Source: an endosymbiont of Escarpia spicata
Lineage (GTDB): Bacteria > Pseudomonadota > Gammaproteobacteria > Chromatiales > Chromatiaceae
Assembly: GCA_003349915.1 (NCBI GenBank)
Contig: QFXE01000007.1
Location: 161,460 to 225,459 of the forward strand
Length of the DNA stretch: 64,000 bases
Reading direction: 5' to 3'
Shown here: piece by piece, positions 1-10,765 of the stretch
Numbering within the stretch: position 1 is the stretch's first letter
Layout: each line of letters starts with the position of its first letter
Translations under genes and position numbers: made by a program
Notes under the pieces: model-generated
Databases searched by the model: none
Seen by the model: the letters and a program-made list of their open reading frames with translations, nothing else
What the model was told of the DNA's origin: nothing

Positions 1-235
1 CGATAATGCGCGCCACCGTCTCCCAGGTGATAGGTTCGATATAGACCGCATCCGCCGTATCGGGATCGGTCATAATGGTCGCCGGATTGGAGTTCACCAG
101 GACAACCCGGAAACCCTCTTCCCGCAACGCTTTGCAGGCCTGAGCGCCAGAGTAGTCGAACTCACAGGCCTGACCGATCACAATGGGGCCGGCGCCGATG
201 ATCAGGATACTTTGTATGTCTGTACGTTTTGGCAT
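1..235 (-). CDS. carB: Carbamoyl-phosphate synthase large subunit, N-terminal part
   Basis: Partial gene running off the left edge; only the first 78 codons are present. The start ATG lies at 233-235 on the minus strand and the protein opens [20 protein letters not shown], followed by [20 protein letters not shown], the conserved N-terminal dinucleotide-binding segment of CarB. CarB makes carbamoyl phosphate from bicarbonate, ATP and ammonia channelled from CarA, for pyrimidine and arginine synthesis. It lies 44 bp downstream of carA on the same strand, the usual carAB order. The identification is near certain from the motif and the neighbour. Confidence 0.96.
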   Translation of the reverse strand, partial: MPKRTDIQSILIIGAGPIVIGQACEFDYSGAQACKALREEGFRVVLVNSNPATIMTDPDTADAVYIEPITWETVARII

Positions 236-279
236 TTACTCGAACCGTTGGATAATCAGCCGCGATTCCTGCGGCTAAT

Positions 280-1422
280 TCAATTTTCCGTCTTCATCAA
301 CTCGATGAAATGATCGAACACCGGCGCCACGTCGTGGGGACCGGGACTGGCTTCAGGGTGTCCCTGAAAGCCGAAGGCCGGTTTATCGGTGCGGTGGATA
401 CCCTGCAGCGAACCATCGAAGAGCGAACGATGTGTTGCTCTCAGCGTCTCAGGCAGACTCACCTCATCCACTGCAAAGCCGTGGTTCTGGCTGCTGATCA
501 TGACCGTCTTTTCGCCCAGATCCTGCACCGGATGATTCGCGCCATGGTGGCCGAATTTCATCTTGACCGTCCTGGCGCCGCTGGCAAGGGACAACAGCTG
601 ATGCCCCAGACAGATGCCGAACACCGGCATACCTGTATCGACAATCTCCTGGATCGCTTCGATAGCGTAGTCGCAGGGCTCCGGATCGCCTGGCCCATTG
701 GAGAGGAAGACCCCATCCGGATTCATGGCAAGCACATCCTTCGCGGACATCTGGGCCGGCACCACCGTCAGGCGGCAGCCCCGATCCACCAGCATGCGCA
801 GGATATTGCGTTTGACCCCGTAGTCGTAGGCCACTACGTGCAGTGGTAATTTCTCTTCGATGGGATGTTCGGCCTCAGGCATTCCACCCTCAAGGGACCA
901 ACTGCCCTGTGCCCATTCGTAGGGGATATCGGTGGTGACCTCTTTCGCCAGATCCATACCCTTGAGACCAGGAAAATTCTTCGCTGCCTCCAGTGCCGCC
1001 TGTTCGTCCACATCGTCACCCGCCAAAATACAACCGCTCTGTGCCCCCTTCTCCCGCAGGATCCGGGTCAGCTTGCGAGTGTCGATACCGGCAATAGCAA
1101 CGATGTTATTACGACGCAGGTAAGCATCCAGCGCCTCCTGGCTCCGCCAGTTGCTGCTCAAGAGGGGAAGGTCGCGAATCACCAGGCCAGCGGCATGGAT
1201 ATGTCCCGACTCCTCGTCGTCCTCATTGGCGCCGGTATTTCCGATATGGGGATAGGTCAGGGTCACGATCTGACGGCTATAGGAAGGATCGGTAAGGATC
1301 TCCTGATAGCCGGTCATGGCCGTATTGAAGACCACTTCACCGACAGACTGCCCATCTGCACCAATGGCTTCGCCCCGAAAAGTGGTGCCGTCTTCCAGGA
1401 CCAGAACTGCTGGTTTGTTCAA
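280..1422 (-). CDS. carA: Carbamoyl-phosphate synthase small (glutaminase) subunit
   Basis: Glutamine amidotransferase subunit that hydrolyses glutamine and passes ammonia to CarB. The N-terminal CPSase_sm domain is followed by a class I GATase domain with the nucleophile motif FGICLGHQ and a downstream GHPEASPGP segment holding the catalytic His and Glu. Length (about 380 residues) is normal for the family. I prefer a TTG start at 1422 (protein [12 protein letters not shown]), because GGAG sits 6 nt upstream of it and homologues begin there; a GTG at 1434 in the same frame gives four more residues but has no good ribosome site. First gene of carA-carB. Confidence 0.96.
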   Translation of the reverse strand: MNKPAVLVLEDGTTFRGEAIGADGQSVGEVVFNTAMTGYQEILTDPSYSRQIVTLTYPHIGNTGANEDDEESGHIHAAGLVIRDLPLLSSNWRSQEALDAYLRRNNIVAIAGIDTRKLTRILREKGAQSGCILAGDDVDEQAALEAAKNFPGLKGMDLAKEVTTDIPYEWAQGSWSLEGGMPEAEHPIEEKLPLHVVAYDYGVKRNILRMLVDRGCRLTVVPAQMSAKDVLAMNPDGVFLSNGPGDPEPCDYAIEAIQEIVDTGMPVFGICLGHQLLSLASGARTVKMKFGHHGANHPVQDLGEKTVMISSQNHGFAVDEVSLPETLRATHRSLFDGSLQGIHRTDKPAFGFQGHPEASPGPHDVAPVFDHFIELMKTEN

Positions 1423-1592
1423 AAAATTCTCCACTGCGGGCGCACGAAACGGGATAAGCCCTGCGGCTTACCCCGTTCCAATTGAATCGTTTGGGATGAG
1501 TGGCTGAAAGTGCCACGTCAAACCAAGGCGATTCTACTTGAAAGAGAGCAATTCTGTCTACGTGGATAAGCCACCGCCGAATAAACCGCCCA

Positions 1593-1895
1593 TAGGAGGC
1601 TGTCGGGTTTATCCGTTTGAAGTGACTAATCCGCAGGAGCGGATTGAGCAGCTCTGCTGCCCCCGAAGGGGTGAAGGGCAGGATGCCCGTAATAAAATCA
1701 CTGGGGGCGAATCAAATCAGTTTATCGAACGAGGCGATTAAATGGACAGGAGTCCATTTGACGGTGAAGCCACCCGCAGGGTGCGAGGCAGGACGCCGAG
1801 CATCAATAGTGGACCTATTTAACGAGTTCGATGAGCTGAGTTGATCGTCATCCAGGGATTTGCAGCCAAACAGTGTTAAACCCGACAGCCTCCTA
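1593..1895. mobile_element. MITE-like element with perfect 18-bp terminal inverted repeats
   Basis: The sequence TAGGAGGCTGTCGGGTTT at 1593-1610 is repeated exactly in inverse orientation at 1878-1895. The 303-bp span between carA and trxC has no credible gene. If the outer TA on each side is taken as a target duplication, the element proper is 1595-1893 with GGAGGCTGTCGGGTTT ends, as expected for a non-autonomous IS630/Tc1-type element. The family assignment is inference. The right end supplies the stop codon of trxC. Confidence 0.6.
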
Positions 1896-2336
1896 GAGAC
1901 CCGAAAGATGTTGCCGGGTCCAGTTAATGATGCCTTCGGCATCCATGGCTCCAGGCTGCCGGGCAACCTCCCTGCCCCTATGCAGTAGCATCAATGTGGG
2001 AATACTGCGAATACCGAACTGCGCTGCCAACTGCTGCTGCTCTTCCGTATTCACCTTTGCCAACCTCACCTGAGGTTCGAGTTGCGCCGCGGCCTGCTCG
2101 AAGGCCGGCGCCATCATCTTGCAGGGACCGCACCAGGAGGCCCAGAAATCGACCAGCAGCGGGAGATCGCTCTTCTGACTGTGGCGTTGGAATTGCGCCC
2201 CATCCAGAGCGATCGGCTGCTGCGTAAACAGAGGGTTATGGCACTTGCCGCAGTTGGCACCATCTTTCAGCCGCGCCGCTGGAACCCGATTGACGCCGCC
2301 ACAATGGGGGCAGACGATATGCATTGCTTCCGACAT
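1893..2336 (-). CDS. trxC: Thioredoxin 2 (zinc-finger thioredoxin)
   Basis: Cytosolic disulfide reductase of the TrxC family, 147 residues. The N-terminal zinc ribbon is visible as Cys9-x2-Cys12 and Cys29-x2-Cys32 (VCPHC and NCGKC), followed by a thioredoxin domain with the redox motif WCGPC (Cys69, Cys72) and the cis-proline segment RSIPTLML. TrxC proteins are typically induced by oxidative stress; an oxyR gene lies far away at 52.3-53.2 kb, and a link is only a possibility. The stop codon TAG is formed where the MITE-like element begins, so the original 3' end may have been changed by one or a few residues. Divergent from the MNIO gene. Confidence 0.93.
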   Translation of the reverse strand: MSEAMHIVCPHCGGVNRVPAARLKDGANCGKCHNPLFTQQPIALDGAQFQRHSQKSDLPLLVDFWASWCGPCKMMAPAFEQAAAQLEPQVRLAKVNTEEQQQLAAQFGIRSIPTLMLLHRGREVARQPGAMDAEGIINWTRQHLSGL

Positions 2337-2465
2337 GAACTCAATCCCCGAAAAAAATCATCAGATCCCGTCTATAAATGGGGGGCCATCTCTCGATTTC
2401 AAGGCGGTACCAATCAAGCACAAACCGGTATAATAATAGTGCTGATCTCAACAGATGCTCCAATC

Positions 2466-3305
2466 ATGACTATCGACGATCCTGCCAATAATAGAACCGA
2501 TCCCGGCTTTGGCCTAGGCTTGCGGCGCGAACTGGTCAAACCGGTCATAGCACAGCGTCCAGCCGTGGACTGGTTCGAGATTCTCTCCGACAGCTATCTG
2601 GATGCTGATGAAGAAACGATGGATCAGCTACTGCAGATCCGCGCTGAATATCCCCTGCTCATGCACGGCGCGGGACTCTCAATTGGGGGACCGGATCCAC
2701 TGGATGAGGCTTATATCAAACAGCTCAAAAACCTAATGCAGCGCGTGGAACCCAGCGCGATTTCCGACCACCTCTGCTGGACCCTGCCGGGCCAGTCCCA
2801 CAGCTATGATCTGCGTCCCCTGCCCAGAACGCTTGAGATGATTGATCACCTGATCCCCCGTATTCGCGAGGTTCAGGAGAGACTGGGCAGACGCCTCATG
2901 CTGGAGAATATCTCGGCCTATCATCAGGAGAGTGGTGATCAGATGCCGGAGTGGGATTTCATGACGGCAGTTGCCGAAGCCTCCGACTCGCTGATCCTTC
3001 TGGATCTGAACAATGTCCTGTCGAACTGCAACAAACTGGGGCTGGAACCAATGACATTTGTGCGCAACCTGCCTGCCCAGCGCATCCGGCAGATTCATCT
3101 CGCCCCGCCGGCTAACAATGTGGAACACCAGGTCGATCCCGCAGAAGCGGTAAAGTCAGATCTAATCTGGCAACTCTACCGCGACACCCTGAAACATGTC
3201 GGTAAGACCGCCACCATGATCGAACGCAATGATGATATTCCACCTCTGGAGGAGATGGTTAAAGAATTGGAACAAGCCAGGACTATTGCGTTGGAAGGAC
3301 ACTAG
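2466..3305 (+). CDS. MNIO/DUF692-family protein (multinuclear non-haem iron oxidase-like), orphan
   Basis: A 279-residue TIM-barrel protein of the DUF692 family (MbnB, TglH and BufB are characterised or named members; they modify cysteines in peptides using two or three irons). Family segments seen in order: GLGLR, VDWFEI, LMHGAGLSIGG, SDHLCW, LENISAY, LDLNNV, QIHLA and a C-terminal IERNDDIPPL. The usual partner genes (a peptide precursor and a DUF2063-like recognition protein) are absent: trxC is divergent and tilS convergent. The stretch after QIHLA lacks the GH and DTHD motifs common in the family (see findings). Start chosen at ATG 2466; upstream in-frame codons run back into trxC. Family call firm, function unknown. 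Confidence 0.85.
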   Translation: MTIDDPANNRTDPGFGLGLRRELVKPVIAQRPAVDWFEILSDSYLDADEETMDQLLQIRAEYPLLMHGAGLSIGGPDPLDEAYIKQLKNLMQRVEPSAISDHLCWTLPGQSHSYDLRPLPRTLEMIDHLIPRIREVQERLGRRLMLENISAYHQESGDQMPEWDFMTAVAEASDSLILLDLNNVLSNCNKLGLEPMTFVRNLPAQRIRQIHLAPPANNVEHQVDPAEAVKSDLIWQLYRDTLKHVGKTATMIERNDDIPPLEEMVKELEQARTIALEGH

Positions 3306-3317
3306 TGTTCTTCCAAG

Positions 3318-3407
3318 CGTAGGCCGGTTCAAGCGTAGCGGAACCGGCAACCTCAAAAATCACGTCAATCCCGGAATGCCCGATCCGCTACGCTTGATCG
3401 GGCCTGC
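3318..3407. repeat. REP-type palindrome pair (family B)
   Basis: Two related palindromes in opposite orientation, near 3319-3348 (core GGCCGGTTCAAGCGTAGCGG) and 3379-3407 (core CCGATCCGCTACGCTTGATC), between the MNIO gene and tilS. The same core recurs at 14056-14094. They can form hairpins between convergent genes and may act as a terminator or an mRNA stabiliser. Confidence 0.65.
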
Positions 3408-4767
3408 TTTTCTGCGCATTTAGTGCCAGGTTTCTGGATAGAGAACCGCTCCAATACGGCTGCACCGCAGCGATCTCCGCTGCCGCCACGAAGGGCTGGC
3501 AAACGGCAAACCCAGGGATAACCGCCAACTCACCATCCAGGAAAATCAAAGGGATACGATCCCGCAACCAGGGCGGTACACCCCAGGTCTGAAACAACTG
3601 CTTCAGGGAACGGTGAAAACTGTCACCCACCGGGCGACAACGCTCACCGCCCCGGCGGAATCTCACCTCGATACGACCGTTTTGCCACGCTTCCGCATCG
3701 ACCCCATGCTCGGAAAGAGAGACCTCCAGCCTTCCCAGGCCGGACGGCAGTGTCAACGCCGCTTCACCATTCCAACTCAGGCATAATCCAGCATCATAGG
3801 GGGGCAGCCGGGGACCAAGAAAAAGGTCATCCCGATAACGGCGCGCCTCCATCCCCCCCCAGCCCACCAGCGGGCTGGCGTCCGCACGTCCCAGTACGCA
3901 CTCATCCAGCATGCGCTGCAGGTGCCGATAACCGGGCGCTGCGGCACCTTCCTGCGCCAGAACCCAATGCCGCAGCAGACTGCGGATTCTCGGCTCAGAG
4001 AGTCGACTGAGTGCTTTCACCGACAACCTTCCAGACTCAGAACCACGACACCGTTGCAGATCTTCAGCCGCCAACTCATTGATCAGCACCTGGGCATCGG
4101 CACAGAGCCCCGCACTTCGTGAAAGCGTCGCACTGGCAGCGGGCCAGTGCACCTGAATACGCGGCATGATTTTATGGCGCAGATAGTTCCGGGAAAATTC
4201 GAGGTCGCGGTTGCTGGGATCTTCCACCCAGGTCAAACCTTCGCGCTGCGCATAGGCTTCGAGTGCCTGCCGGGTAAAACCGAGCAGTGGACGTTGCAGC
4301 CACCCCTTTCCAAGCCGGGCCGTTTTCGCCATTGCCGCCAGACCAGCAGGTCCACTGCCGCGCAGCAGTTGCAGCAGCAGGGTCTCTGCCTGGTCATCCT
4401 GGTGCTGGGCGGTGAGCAGCCAGTCACCGGGCTGCAGCAGATCAGCCAAAACCCGGTAACGCGCCTCACGCGCCAGCGCCTCGATACTCTCGCCTGCAGA
4501 CGGATTCAGCGCCAGATTGATCTGCTGATAGGAAACTTCGAGGGCTGCCGCGAAATCACGGCAGTGCTCACCCCAGGCATCCGCTTCAGACTGGAGTCCG
4601 TGGTGAATATGGATGGCTTTGAGTTCACCGGGAATCCGGTCGCGAATACAGACAAGCGCGTGTAGTAAAACTGTCGAATCGAGACCACCGCTAAAGGCGA
4701 CATGCCAGTCACCGGAACGGGGCAGTTGCGGCATCCCTTCGAGCAGGCGGGCCGGGGAAAATTCCAT
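3388..4767 (-). CDS. tilS: tRNA(Ile)-lysidine synthase
   Basis: Converts C34 of the CAU-anticodon tRNA-Ile to lysidine, using ATP and lysine, so that the tRNA reads AUA. The PP-loop ATP pyrophosphatase motif SGGLDS is at residues 26-31, followed by the family segments IHIHHGL and TAQHQDDQAETLL; the C-terminal half carries the TilS substrate-binding and C-terminal domains (for example VRFRRGGERCRPVG). At 459 residues it is slightly longer than the E. coli protein. It lies directly downstream of accA (22 bp gap), the common gammaproteobacterial order accA-tilS. A run of eight G occurs in the coding strand without breaking the frame. Confidence 0.95.
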   Translation of the reverse strand: MEFSPARLLEGMPQLPRSGDWHVAFSGGLDSTVLLHALVCIRDRIPGELKAIHIHHGLQSEADAWGEHCRDFAAALEVSYQQINLALNPSAGESIEALAREARYRVLADLLQPGDWLLTAQHQDDQAETLLLQLLRGSGPAGLAAMAKTARLGKGWLQRPLLGFTRQALEAYAQREGLTWVEDPSNRDLEFSRNYLRHKIMPRIQVHWPAASATLSRSAGLCADAQVLINELAAEDLQRCRGSESGRLSVKALSRLSEPRIRSLLRHWVLAQEGAAAPGYRHLQRMLDECVLGRADASPLVGWGGMEARRYRDDLFLGPRLPPYDAGLCLSWNGEAALTLPSGLGRLEVSLSEHGVDAEAWQNGRIEVRFRRGGERCRPVGDSFHRSLKQLFQTWGVPPWLRDRIPLIFLDGELAVIPGFAVCQPFVAAAEIAAVQPYWSGSLSRNLALNAQKSRPDQA

Positions 4768-4789
4768 ACGGGATGGCGGAAAAGAGGAA

Positions 4790-5749
4790 CTACTCTCCGC
4801 TGAACTGGCCGTACTGCATCAGCCGTTGATAGCGGGTATTCAGCAGTTTGTCGATGGCCATGCTGCGCAGATTCTCCAACCCCTCCAGCAGGGAGTGCTT
4901 GAGATTCTTTGACATCGTCTCCAAGTCCCTGTGGGCGCTGCCCAGAGGTTCGGGAATGATCTCATCGATCAAATTCAACTCTTTCAGTCGATCGGAGGTG
5001 ATACCCATTGCCTCTGCGGCAAGGGGGGCCTTTTCTGCACTCTTCCACAGAATGGAAGCACAACCCTCCGGCGAGATCACAGAGTAGGTGCTGTATTGCA
5101 GCATCATCACCCGATCTCCAACACCGATGGCCAATGCCCCGCCGGATCCACCTTCACCGATCACGGTGCAGATGATCGGGGTGCGCAGACCGGACATCAC
5201 CTTCAGGTTTCTGGCAATCGCCTCGCTCTGTCCGCGCTCTTCAGCACCCACGCCGGGATAGGCACCGGGTGTGTCGATAAAGGTGAGGATCGGCAGTTGG
5301 AACCGCTCCGCCATCTCCATCAGCCGCAGTGCCTTGCGATAGCCTTCGGGACGGGGCATGCCGAAATTCCGGTGCAGCTTATCTTTGGTATCACGGCCTT
5401 TCTGCTGGCCGATCACCATTACCGGCAGACCGTCGATGCGCGCCACGCCACCAACGATGGCATGGTCATCGGCAAAGGTGCGGTCGCCGTGGAGCTCATG
5501 GAACTCGTCGAATATCCGGCCGACATAATCCAGCAGATAGGGACGCTGGGGATGCCGGGCGAGCTGGGATATCTGCCAGGGTTTAAGACCGGAAAAGATC
5601 GATTCCGTGAGCGTACGGCTCTTGCTTTCAAGACGGGTTATCTCGTCCTGAATGTTGATCTCATTGTCGTCGCCCACCAGGCGAAGCTCTTCGATTTTCG
5701 CCTCAAGTTCGGCGATCGGCTGCTCAAATTCGAGAAAGTTCAGATCCAT
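4790..5749 (-). CDS. accA: Acetyl-CoA carboxylase, carboxyltransferase alpha subunit
   Basis: Subunit of the AccA2D2 carboxyltransferase, which moves the carboxyl group from biotin to acetyl-CoA in the first step of fatty-acid synthesis. The 319-residue length and the opening [20 protein letters not shown] are typical, and the crotonase-fold core is recognisable ([46 protein letters not shown]). Lies between dnaE upstream and tilS downstream on the same strand. A REP doublet occupies the gap to dnaE, so accA may have its own mRNA stability or promoter. Confidence 0.97.
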   Translation of the reverse strand: MDLNFLEFEQPIAELEAKIEELRLVGDDNEINIQDEITRLESKSRTLTESIFSGLKPWQISQLARHPQRPYLLDYVGRIFDEFHELHGDRTFADDHAIVGGVARIDGLPVMVIGQQKGRDTKDKLHRNFGMPRPEGYRKALRLMEMAERFQLPILTFIDTPGAYPGVGAEERGQSEAIARNLKVMSGLRTPIICTVIGEGGSGGALAIGVGDRVMMLQYSTYSVISPEGCASILWKSAEKAPLAAEAMGITSDRLKELNLIDEIIPEPLGSAHRDLETMSKNLKHSLLEGLENLRSMAIDKLLNTRYQRLMQYGQFSGE

Positions 5750-5808
5750 GCGCGGACTATACCGGAAATCATTTTTTTAGGACAGTTATTGAAAGAAGGG
5801 ACAGGAGC

Positions 5809-5909
5809 TAGGGTGCGCTGTGGGCACCATGATTAGCGTAGATACCGTGATTACGGCTTGTTTTGGTGCGCATGGCGCACCCTGCAAATCCTGATTTTAT
5901 TTATTGAAT
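5809..5909. repeat. REP doublet (family A), copy 1
   Basis: About 100 bp containing two short palindromes (GGGTGCGC...GCACC and GGTGCGCATGGCGCACC) joined by a conserved linker with ACCGTGATTACGGCTTGTTT. A closely similar copy in the same orientation lies at 25572-25671, including the AT-rich tail. Located between dnaE and accA. Confidence 0.75.
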
Positions 5910-5916
5910 TGGGCTA

Positions 5917-8900
5917 CTAGCGTGACCGTCTATTGTAGACCACGCTGACACTTCCCTTCCCCAGAAACCGTTCCAGACGCCGCAACAGCTCATCGACCGG
6001 ATTGACCCGCCATTCCTGTCCCAGGACGATATCGCCTTCGGCCCTGGCTGAGCGGTAGTGCAATTTGATCCCTGTGGTCCCGCCGGTGAAGGGTGACAGC
6101 AACTGCTGCAGTTCATGGCAGAAACTGCCTGCATCACTGCCGTTGAGCTGGACATTCAGACCCAGATGGCCCGCATAGAGCGCCCGCGCCTGTTCAAACG
6201 CCAGCACATTATCCACCCGAATGCTCAGCCCTCCCCGGTATTCGTCATAGTTCAGGCTGCCGGAAACCACCAGAATACGGTCTGCGGCCAGCAGGTCACG
6301 ATAGGACTCGTAGGTTTCATTGAACAGCGTGGCTTCGATGCGGCCACTGCGGTCATCCAGCAACAGTGTCCCCATATAACCCCGCTGGGTCTGCCGGTGG
6401 CTGGTCTGCACCACCAGTCCCGCCACTACGACGGGAACACCACGACGACGCCCACCGCCACCATTTCCCGACCCGCTATCGAGCGAGAGATCGGCGATGC
6501 TGGTTCCGGCAATCTGCCGCAGCTCGGCCTCATAACGGTCGATGGGATGGCCGGTGAGATAGAGTCCCAGGGTCTCCTTTTCGCCCTGGAGACGCTGTTC
6601 ATCCTCCCACTCCTCCACATCGTCGGGCACCACCTGTGGCTCGTTTGCCGTGGCAGGCTGGGGATCGCCCATGCCGAAGAGGTCATTCTGCCCCCGCGCC
6701 AAGTCCGCATGGTGCTGCTCCGCCATCTTCAGCGCCAGGGGAAGCTGCATCATCAGCGTCGCCCGGTTGGCGCCCAGCCCGTCCAGCGCACCCGCCCGAA
6801 CCAGGGACTCCAGCACCCGCCGGTTGACCCGTTTCAAATCGATACGGCGGCAGTATTCGAAGATATCCTTATAAGCGCCATTATCCTTGCGCTCCTGGAT
6901 GATACATTCGATCGCCGATTCACCCACGCCCTTGATCGCGCCTAAACCATAGACCACCTTGTTTTCACCATCGATAGTGAACTTGTATTCGGAGATGTTG
7001 ACCTGCGGCGGCTCCACCTTGAGCTTCATGCGCCGGCACTCCTCGATCAGAGGCACCACCTTGTCGGTATTGTCCATGTCGGCGGAGCAGACCGCCGCCA
7101 TGAAAGCCGCCGGATAGTGCGCCTTGAGCCACATAGTCTGATACGAGACCAGCGCGTAAGCGGCGGAGTGGGACTTGTTGAAGCCATAACCCGCGAACTT
7201 CTCCACCAGGTCGAAGATCTTCATCGCAAGATCGGGATCGACGCCGTTCTTCTCAGCCCCCTCCTTGAACACCGCCCGCTGCTTGGCCATCTCCTCCGGC
7301 TTCTTCTTACCCATCGCCCGGCGCAGCATGTCAGCGCCGCCGAGGGAGTAACCCGCCAACACCTGAGCAATCTGCATGACCTGCTCCTGGTAGAGGATGA
7401 CGCCGTAGGTAGCATCAAGAATCGGTTTCAGCGATTCATGCTGGTAGTTGGCATCAGGGTAGGAGATCTTCTCCTTGCCATGCTTGCGGGCGATGAAATT
7501 ATCCACCATACCCGACTGCAGCGGGCCGGGACGAAACAGGGCGACCAGGGCGGTAATGTCATCGAAGCAGTCGGGCTTGAGCTTTTTAACCAGCTCCTTC
7601 ATGCCCCGGGACTCGAGCTGGAAGATGGCAGTGGTCTCGGCGCTCAACAGCAGCTTGAAAGCCGCCTCGTCCGCCATGTCGATGGCGGTGATATCGATTG
7701 GTTCCTCTCCGATTTCAGCACGACCGGCGTTCACCGTTTTCAACGCCCAGTCGACGATGGTAAGGGTGCGCAGTCCGAGAAAGTCGAACTTCACCAGTCC
7801 GACCTTCTCCACGTCATCCTTGTCGAACTGGGTCACCAGACCTTCACCGCTGGCCTCGCAATAGAGCGGTGTGAAGTCGGTGAGCAGGCCGGGGGAGATC
7901 ACCACGCCACCGGCGTGCTTGCCGGCGTTGCGCGCGCACCCCTCCAGCTTTCGCGCCATCTTGATAAGTTCAGTGACCTCCTCGTCGGTCTCGTAGGCCT
8001 GTTTGAGATCCTCGCTCTCCTCCAGCGCCTTTTTCAGCGTCATGCCGATCTCGAAGGGCACCATCTTCGCCACCCGATCGGTGAAACCGTAAGGATGACC
8101 CAGCACCCGCCCCACATCCCGCACCACCGCCTTCGCCGCCATGGAGCCGTAGGTGATGATCTGGGAGACGGAATCACGGCCGTAGGTACGCGCCACGTAG
8201 TCGATCACCCGGTCACGCTTGTCCATGCAGAAGTCGACATCGAAGTCGGGCATGGAGACACGCTCAGGATTGAGGAACCGTTCGAACAACAATTCGTGTT
8301 CGATGGGATCCAGATCGGTGATTTTCAGCGCATAAGCGGCCAGGGAACCTGCGCCGGAGCCGCGCCCCGGTCCCACCGGGATGTCATTGTCCTTGGCCCA
8401 CTGGATAAAGTCGGCCACGATCAAAAAGTAGCCCGGAAACCCCATATTGTTGATGACACCCAGCTCGATCTGCAGGCGCTCATCGTAAACCTTGCGCTGA
8501 TTGCTGAACTCCGCAGCCGTCGCATCGAAGATCTGTTCAAGCCGCCACTCCAGCCCCTTTTGGGACTCTGCGGCAAAATACTCATCGATGGTCATCCCTT
8601 CCGGGATGGGAAAATCTGGCAGGTAGTTCTTGCCCAGGGTCAGCTCGATGTTACAGCGCCGGGCGATCTCAACCGAGTTTTCCAGCGCCTCCGGAATATC
8701 GGCAAAGAGGGTCTGCATCTCCTCTGAACTGCGCAGATATTGCTGTTCGTTGTAGAGCCTGGGACGGCGGGGGTCATCCAGGGTTCGTCCATCGTGGATG
8801 CAGACCCGGACTTCATGGGCCTCAAAATCCTCTGGAGAGAGAAAGCGGACATCGTTGGTCGCCACCACCGGCACATCAAACTTCTCCGCCAGCGCCACAC

Positions 8901-9450
8901 TGGCGTGCAGACAGGACTCTTCCTCCAACCTGCCGGTTCGAGTCAGCTCCAGATAGTAGCGATCCCCAAACAGCCCCAGCCATCCGGCCAGCAGGCACTG
9001 CGCCTCCTCCTCATTCCCAGCGAGCAGCGCCCGGCCCAAATCTCCCTCACGCCCACCGGAGAGGGCAATCAGGCCATCTGCATTACCCTCCAGCCACTCC
9101 CGTTCCAGCATCGGGCGACCAAGGTGTTGGCCCTCCCGGTAACTACGGGAGACAAGGCGGGTGAGATTGTTATAACCGACCTGATTCTGCACCAACAGGA
9201 GCAGCCGGAAGGGTGTATTGGCATCTTCCGAATTGCGTATCCAGACATCCACCCCAGTTATAGGTTTCAGCCCGGCACCGAGTGCTGCCTGATAGAAACG
9301 CACCAGGGCAAACATGTTGCATTGGTCGGTGAGCGCCACGGCGGGCATACCCATCTCCGCCAGTTTGGCGACCAGCGGTTTTACCCGTACCAGGCCATCG
9401 ACCAGGGAGTATTCGGAGTGAACGCGGAGATGGATGAAAGCGGGTTCCAT
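5917..9450 (-). CDS. dnaE: DNA polymerase III alpha subunit
   Basis: Replicative polymerase catalytic subunit, 1,177 residues, the usual size for the DnaE1 class. The N-terminal PHP domain begins FIHLRVHSEYSLVDG; the palm carries GPGRGSGAGSL and the catalytic aspartates in PDFDVDF; the helix-hairpin-helix and OB domains follow (GLGAIKGVGESAIE, VVVAGLVVQTSHR). The last 20 or so residues are basic rather than the usual beta-clamp-binding tail seen in some relatives. Encoded upstream of accA and tilS on the same strand, a conserved order. The start ATG at 9450 agrees with family starts. Confidence 0.97.
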   Translation of the reverse strand: MEPAFIHLRVHSEYSLVDGLVRVKPLVAKLAEMGMPAVALTDQCNMFALVRFYQAALGAGLKPITGVDVWIRNSEDANTPFRLLLLVQNQVGYNNLTRLVSRSYREGQHLGRPMLEREWLEGNADGLIALSGGREGDLGRALLAGNEEEAQCLLAGWLGLFGDRYYLELTRTGRLEEESCLHASVALAEKFDVPVVATNDVRFLSPEDFEAHEVRVCIHDGRTLDDPRRPRLYNEQQYLRSSEEMQTLFADIPEALENSVEIARRCNIELTLGKNYLPDFPIPEGMTIDEYFAAESQKGLEWRLEQIFDATAAEFSNQRKVYDERLQIELGVINNMGFPGYFLIVADFIQWAKDNDIPVGPGRGSGAGSLAAYALKITDLDPIEHELLFERFLNPERVSMPDFDVDFCMDKRDRVIDYVARTYGRDSVSQIITYGSMAAKAVVRDVGRVLGHPYGFTDRVAKMVPFEIGMTLKKALEESEDLKQAYETDEEVTELIKMARKLEGCARNAGKHAGGVVISPGLLTDFTPLYCEASGEGLVTQFDKDDVEKVGLVKFDFLGLRTLTIVDWALKTVNAGRAEIGEEPIDITAIDMADEAAFKLLLSAETTAIFQLESRGMKELVKKLKPDCFDDITALVALFRPGPLQSGMVDNFIARKHGKEKISYPDANYQHESLKPILDATYGVILYQEQVMQIAQVLAGYSLGGADMLRRAMGKKKPEEMAKQRAVFKEGAEKNGVDPDLAMKIFDLVEKFAGYGFNKSHSAAYALVSYQTMWLKAHYPAAFMAAVCSADMDNTDKVVPLIEECRRMKLKVEPPQVNISEYKFTIDGENKVVYGLGAIKGVGESAIECIIQERKDNGAYKDIFEYCRRIDLKRVNRRVLESLVRAGALDGLGANRATLMMQLPLALKMAEQHHADLARGQNDLFGMGDPQPATANEPQVVPDDVEEWEDEQRLQGEKETLGLYLTGHPIDRYEAELRQIAGTSIADLSLDSGSGNGGGGRRRGVPVVVAGLVVQTSHRQTQRGYMGTLLLDDRSGRIEATLFNETYESYRDLLAADRILVVSGSLNYDEYRGGLSIRVDNVLAFEQARALYAGHLGLNVQLNGSDAGSFCHELQQLLSPFTGGTTGIKLHYRSARAEGDIVLGQEWRVNPVDELLRRLERFLGKGSVSVVYNRRSR

Positions 9451-9575
9451 GGGGCTGGAATTCTAGCAAAGGGAGGCACATCGGGTTGGCTGATTTTTTA
9501 CCAACAGAGCAGAGAAACTGGTGATCACATGGGCCGGAGCATTTCCGAAATGTCCGATCCGGGCGCGCAGGCATA

Positions 9576-9615
9576 AAAAAAGCCGCCTGCGTCTCCACAG
9601 GCGGCTTTTTCTTTC
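9576..9615 (-). terminator. Intrinsic terminator after ilvC
   Basis: GC-rich hairpin with arms GCCGCCTG and CAGGCGGC at about 9583-9609, followed on the minus strand by a run of T (AAAAAAA on the plus strand at 9576-9582), 12-50 bp past the ilvC stop. A T run also follows on the plus strand, so it may work in both directions. Confidence 0.85.
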
Positions 9616-9627
9616 ATTGTTGCCGGA

Positions 9628-10709
<1,082 letters not shown>

Positions 10710-10725
10710 TCTTGTGTTTGATTTT

Positions 10726-10756
10726 GTTGGGTTACGCTGAGCTAACCCAATCTACG
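10726..10756. repeat. REP-type palindrome (TTGGGTTA/TAACCCAA)
   Basis: Arms TTGGGTTA (10727-10734) and TAACCCAA (10743-10750) around an 8-nt loop, within GTAGATTGGGTTAGC-type sequence on the minus strand, just after the ilvN stop. Palindromes of this kind are common intergenic repeats in gammaproteobacteria. Confidence 0.55.
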
Positions 10757-10765
10757 CTTTGACCT

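Noticed and set aside
7117-8727. 536-codon frame on the plus strand within dnaE
   Set aside because: It is antisense to the conserved polymerase core and has no known domain; third-position GC bias of dnaE explains it.
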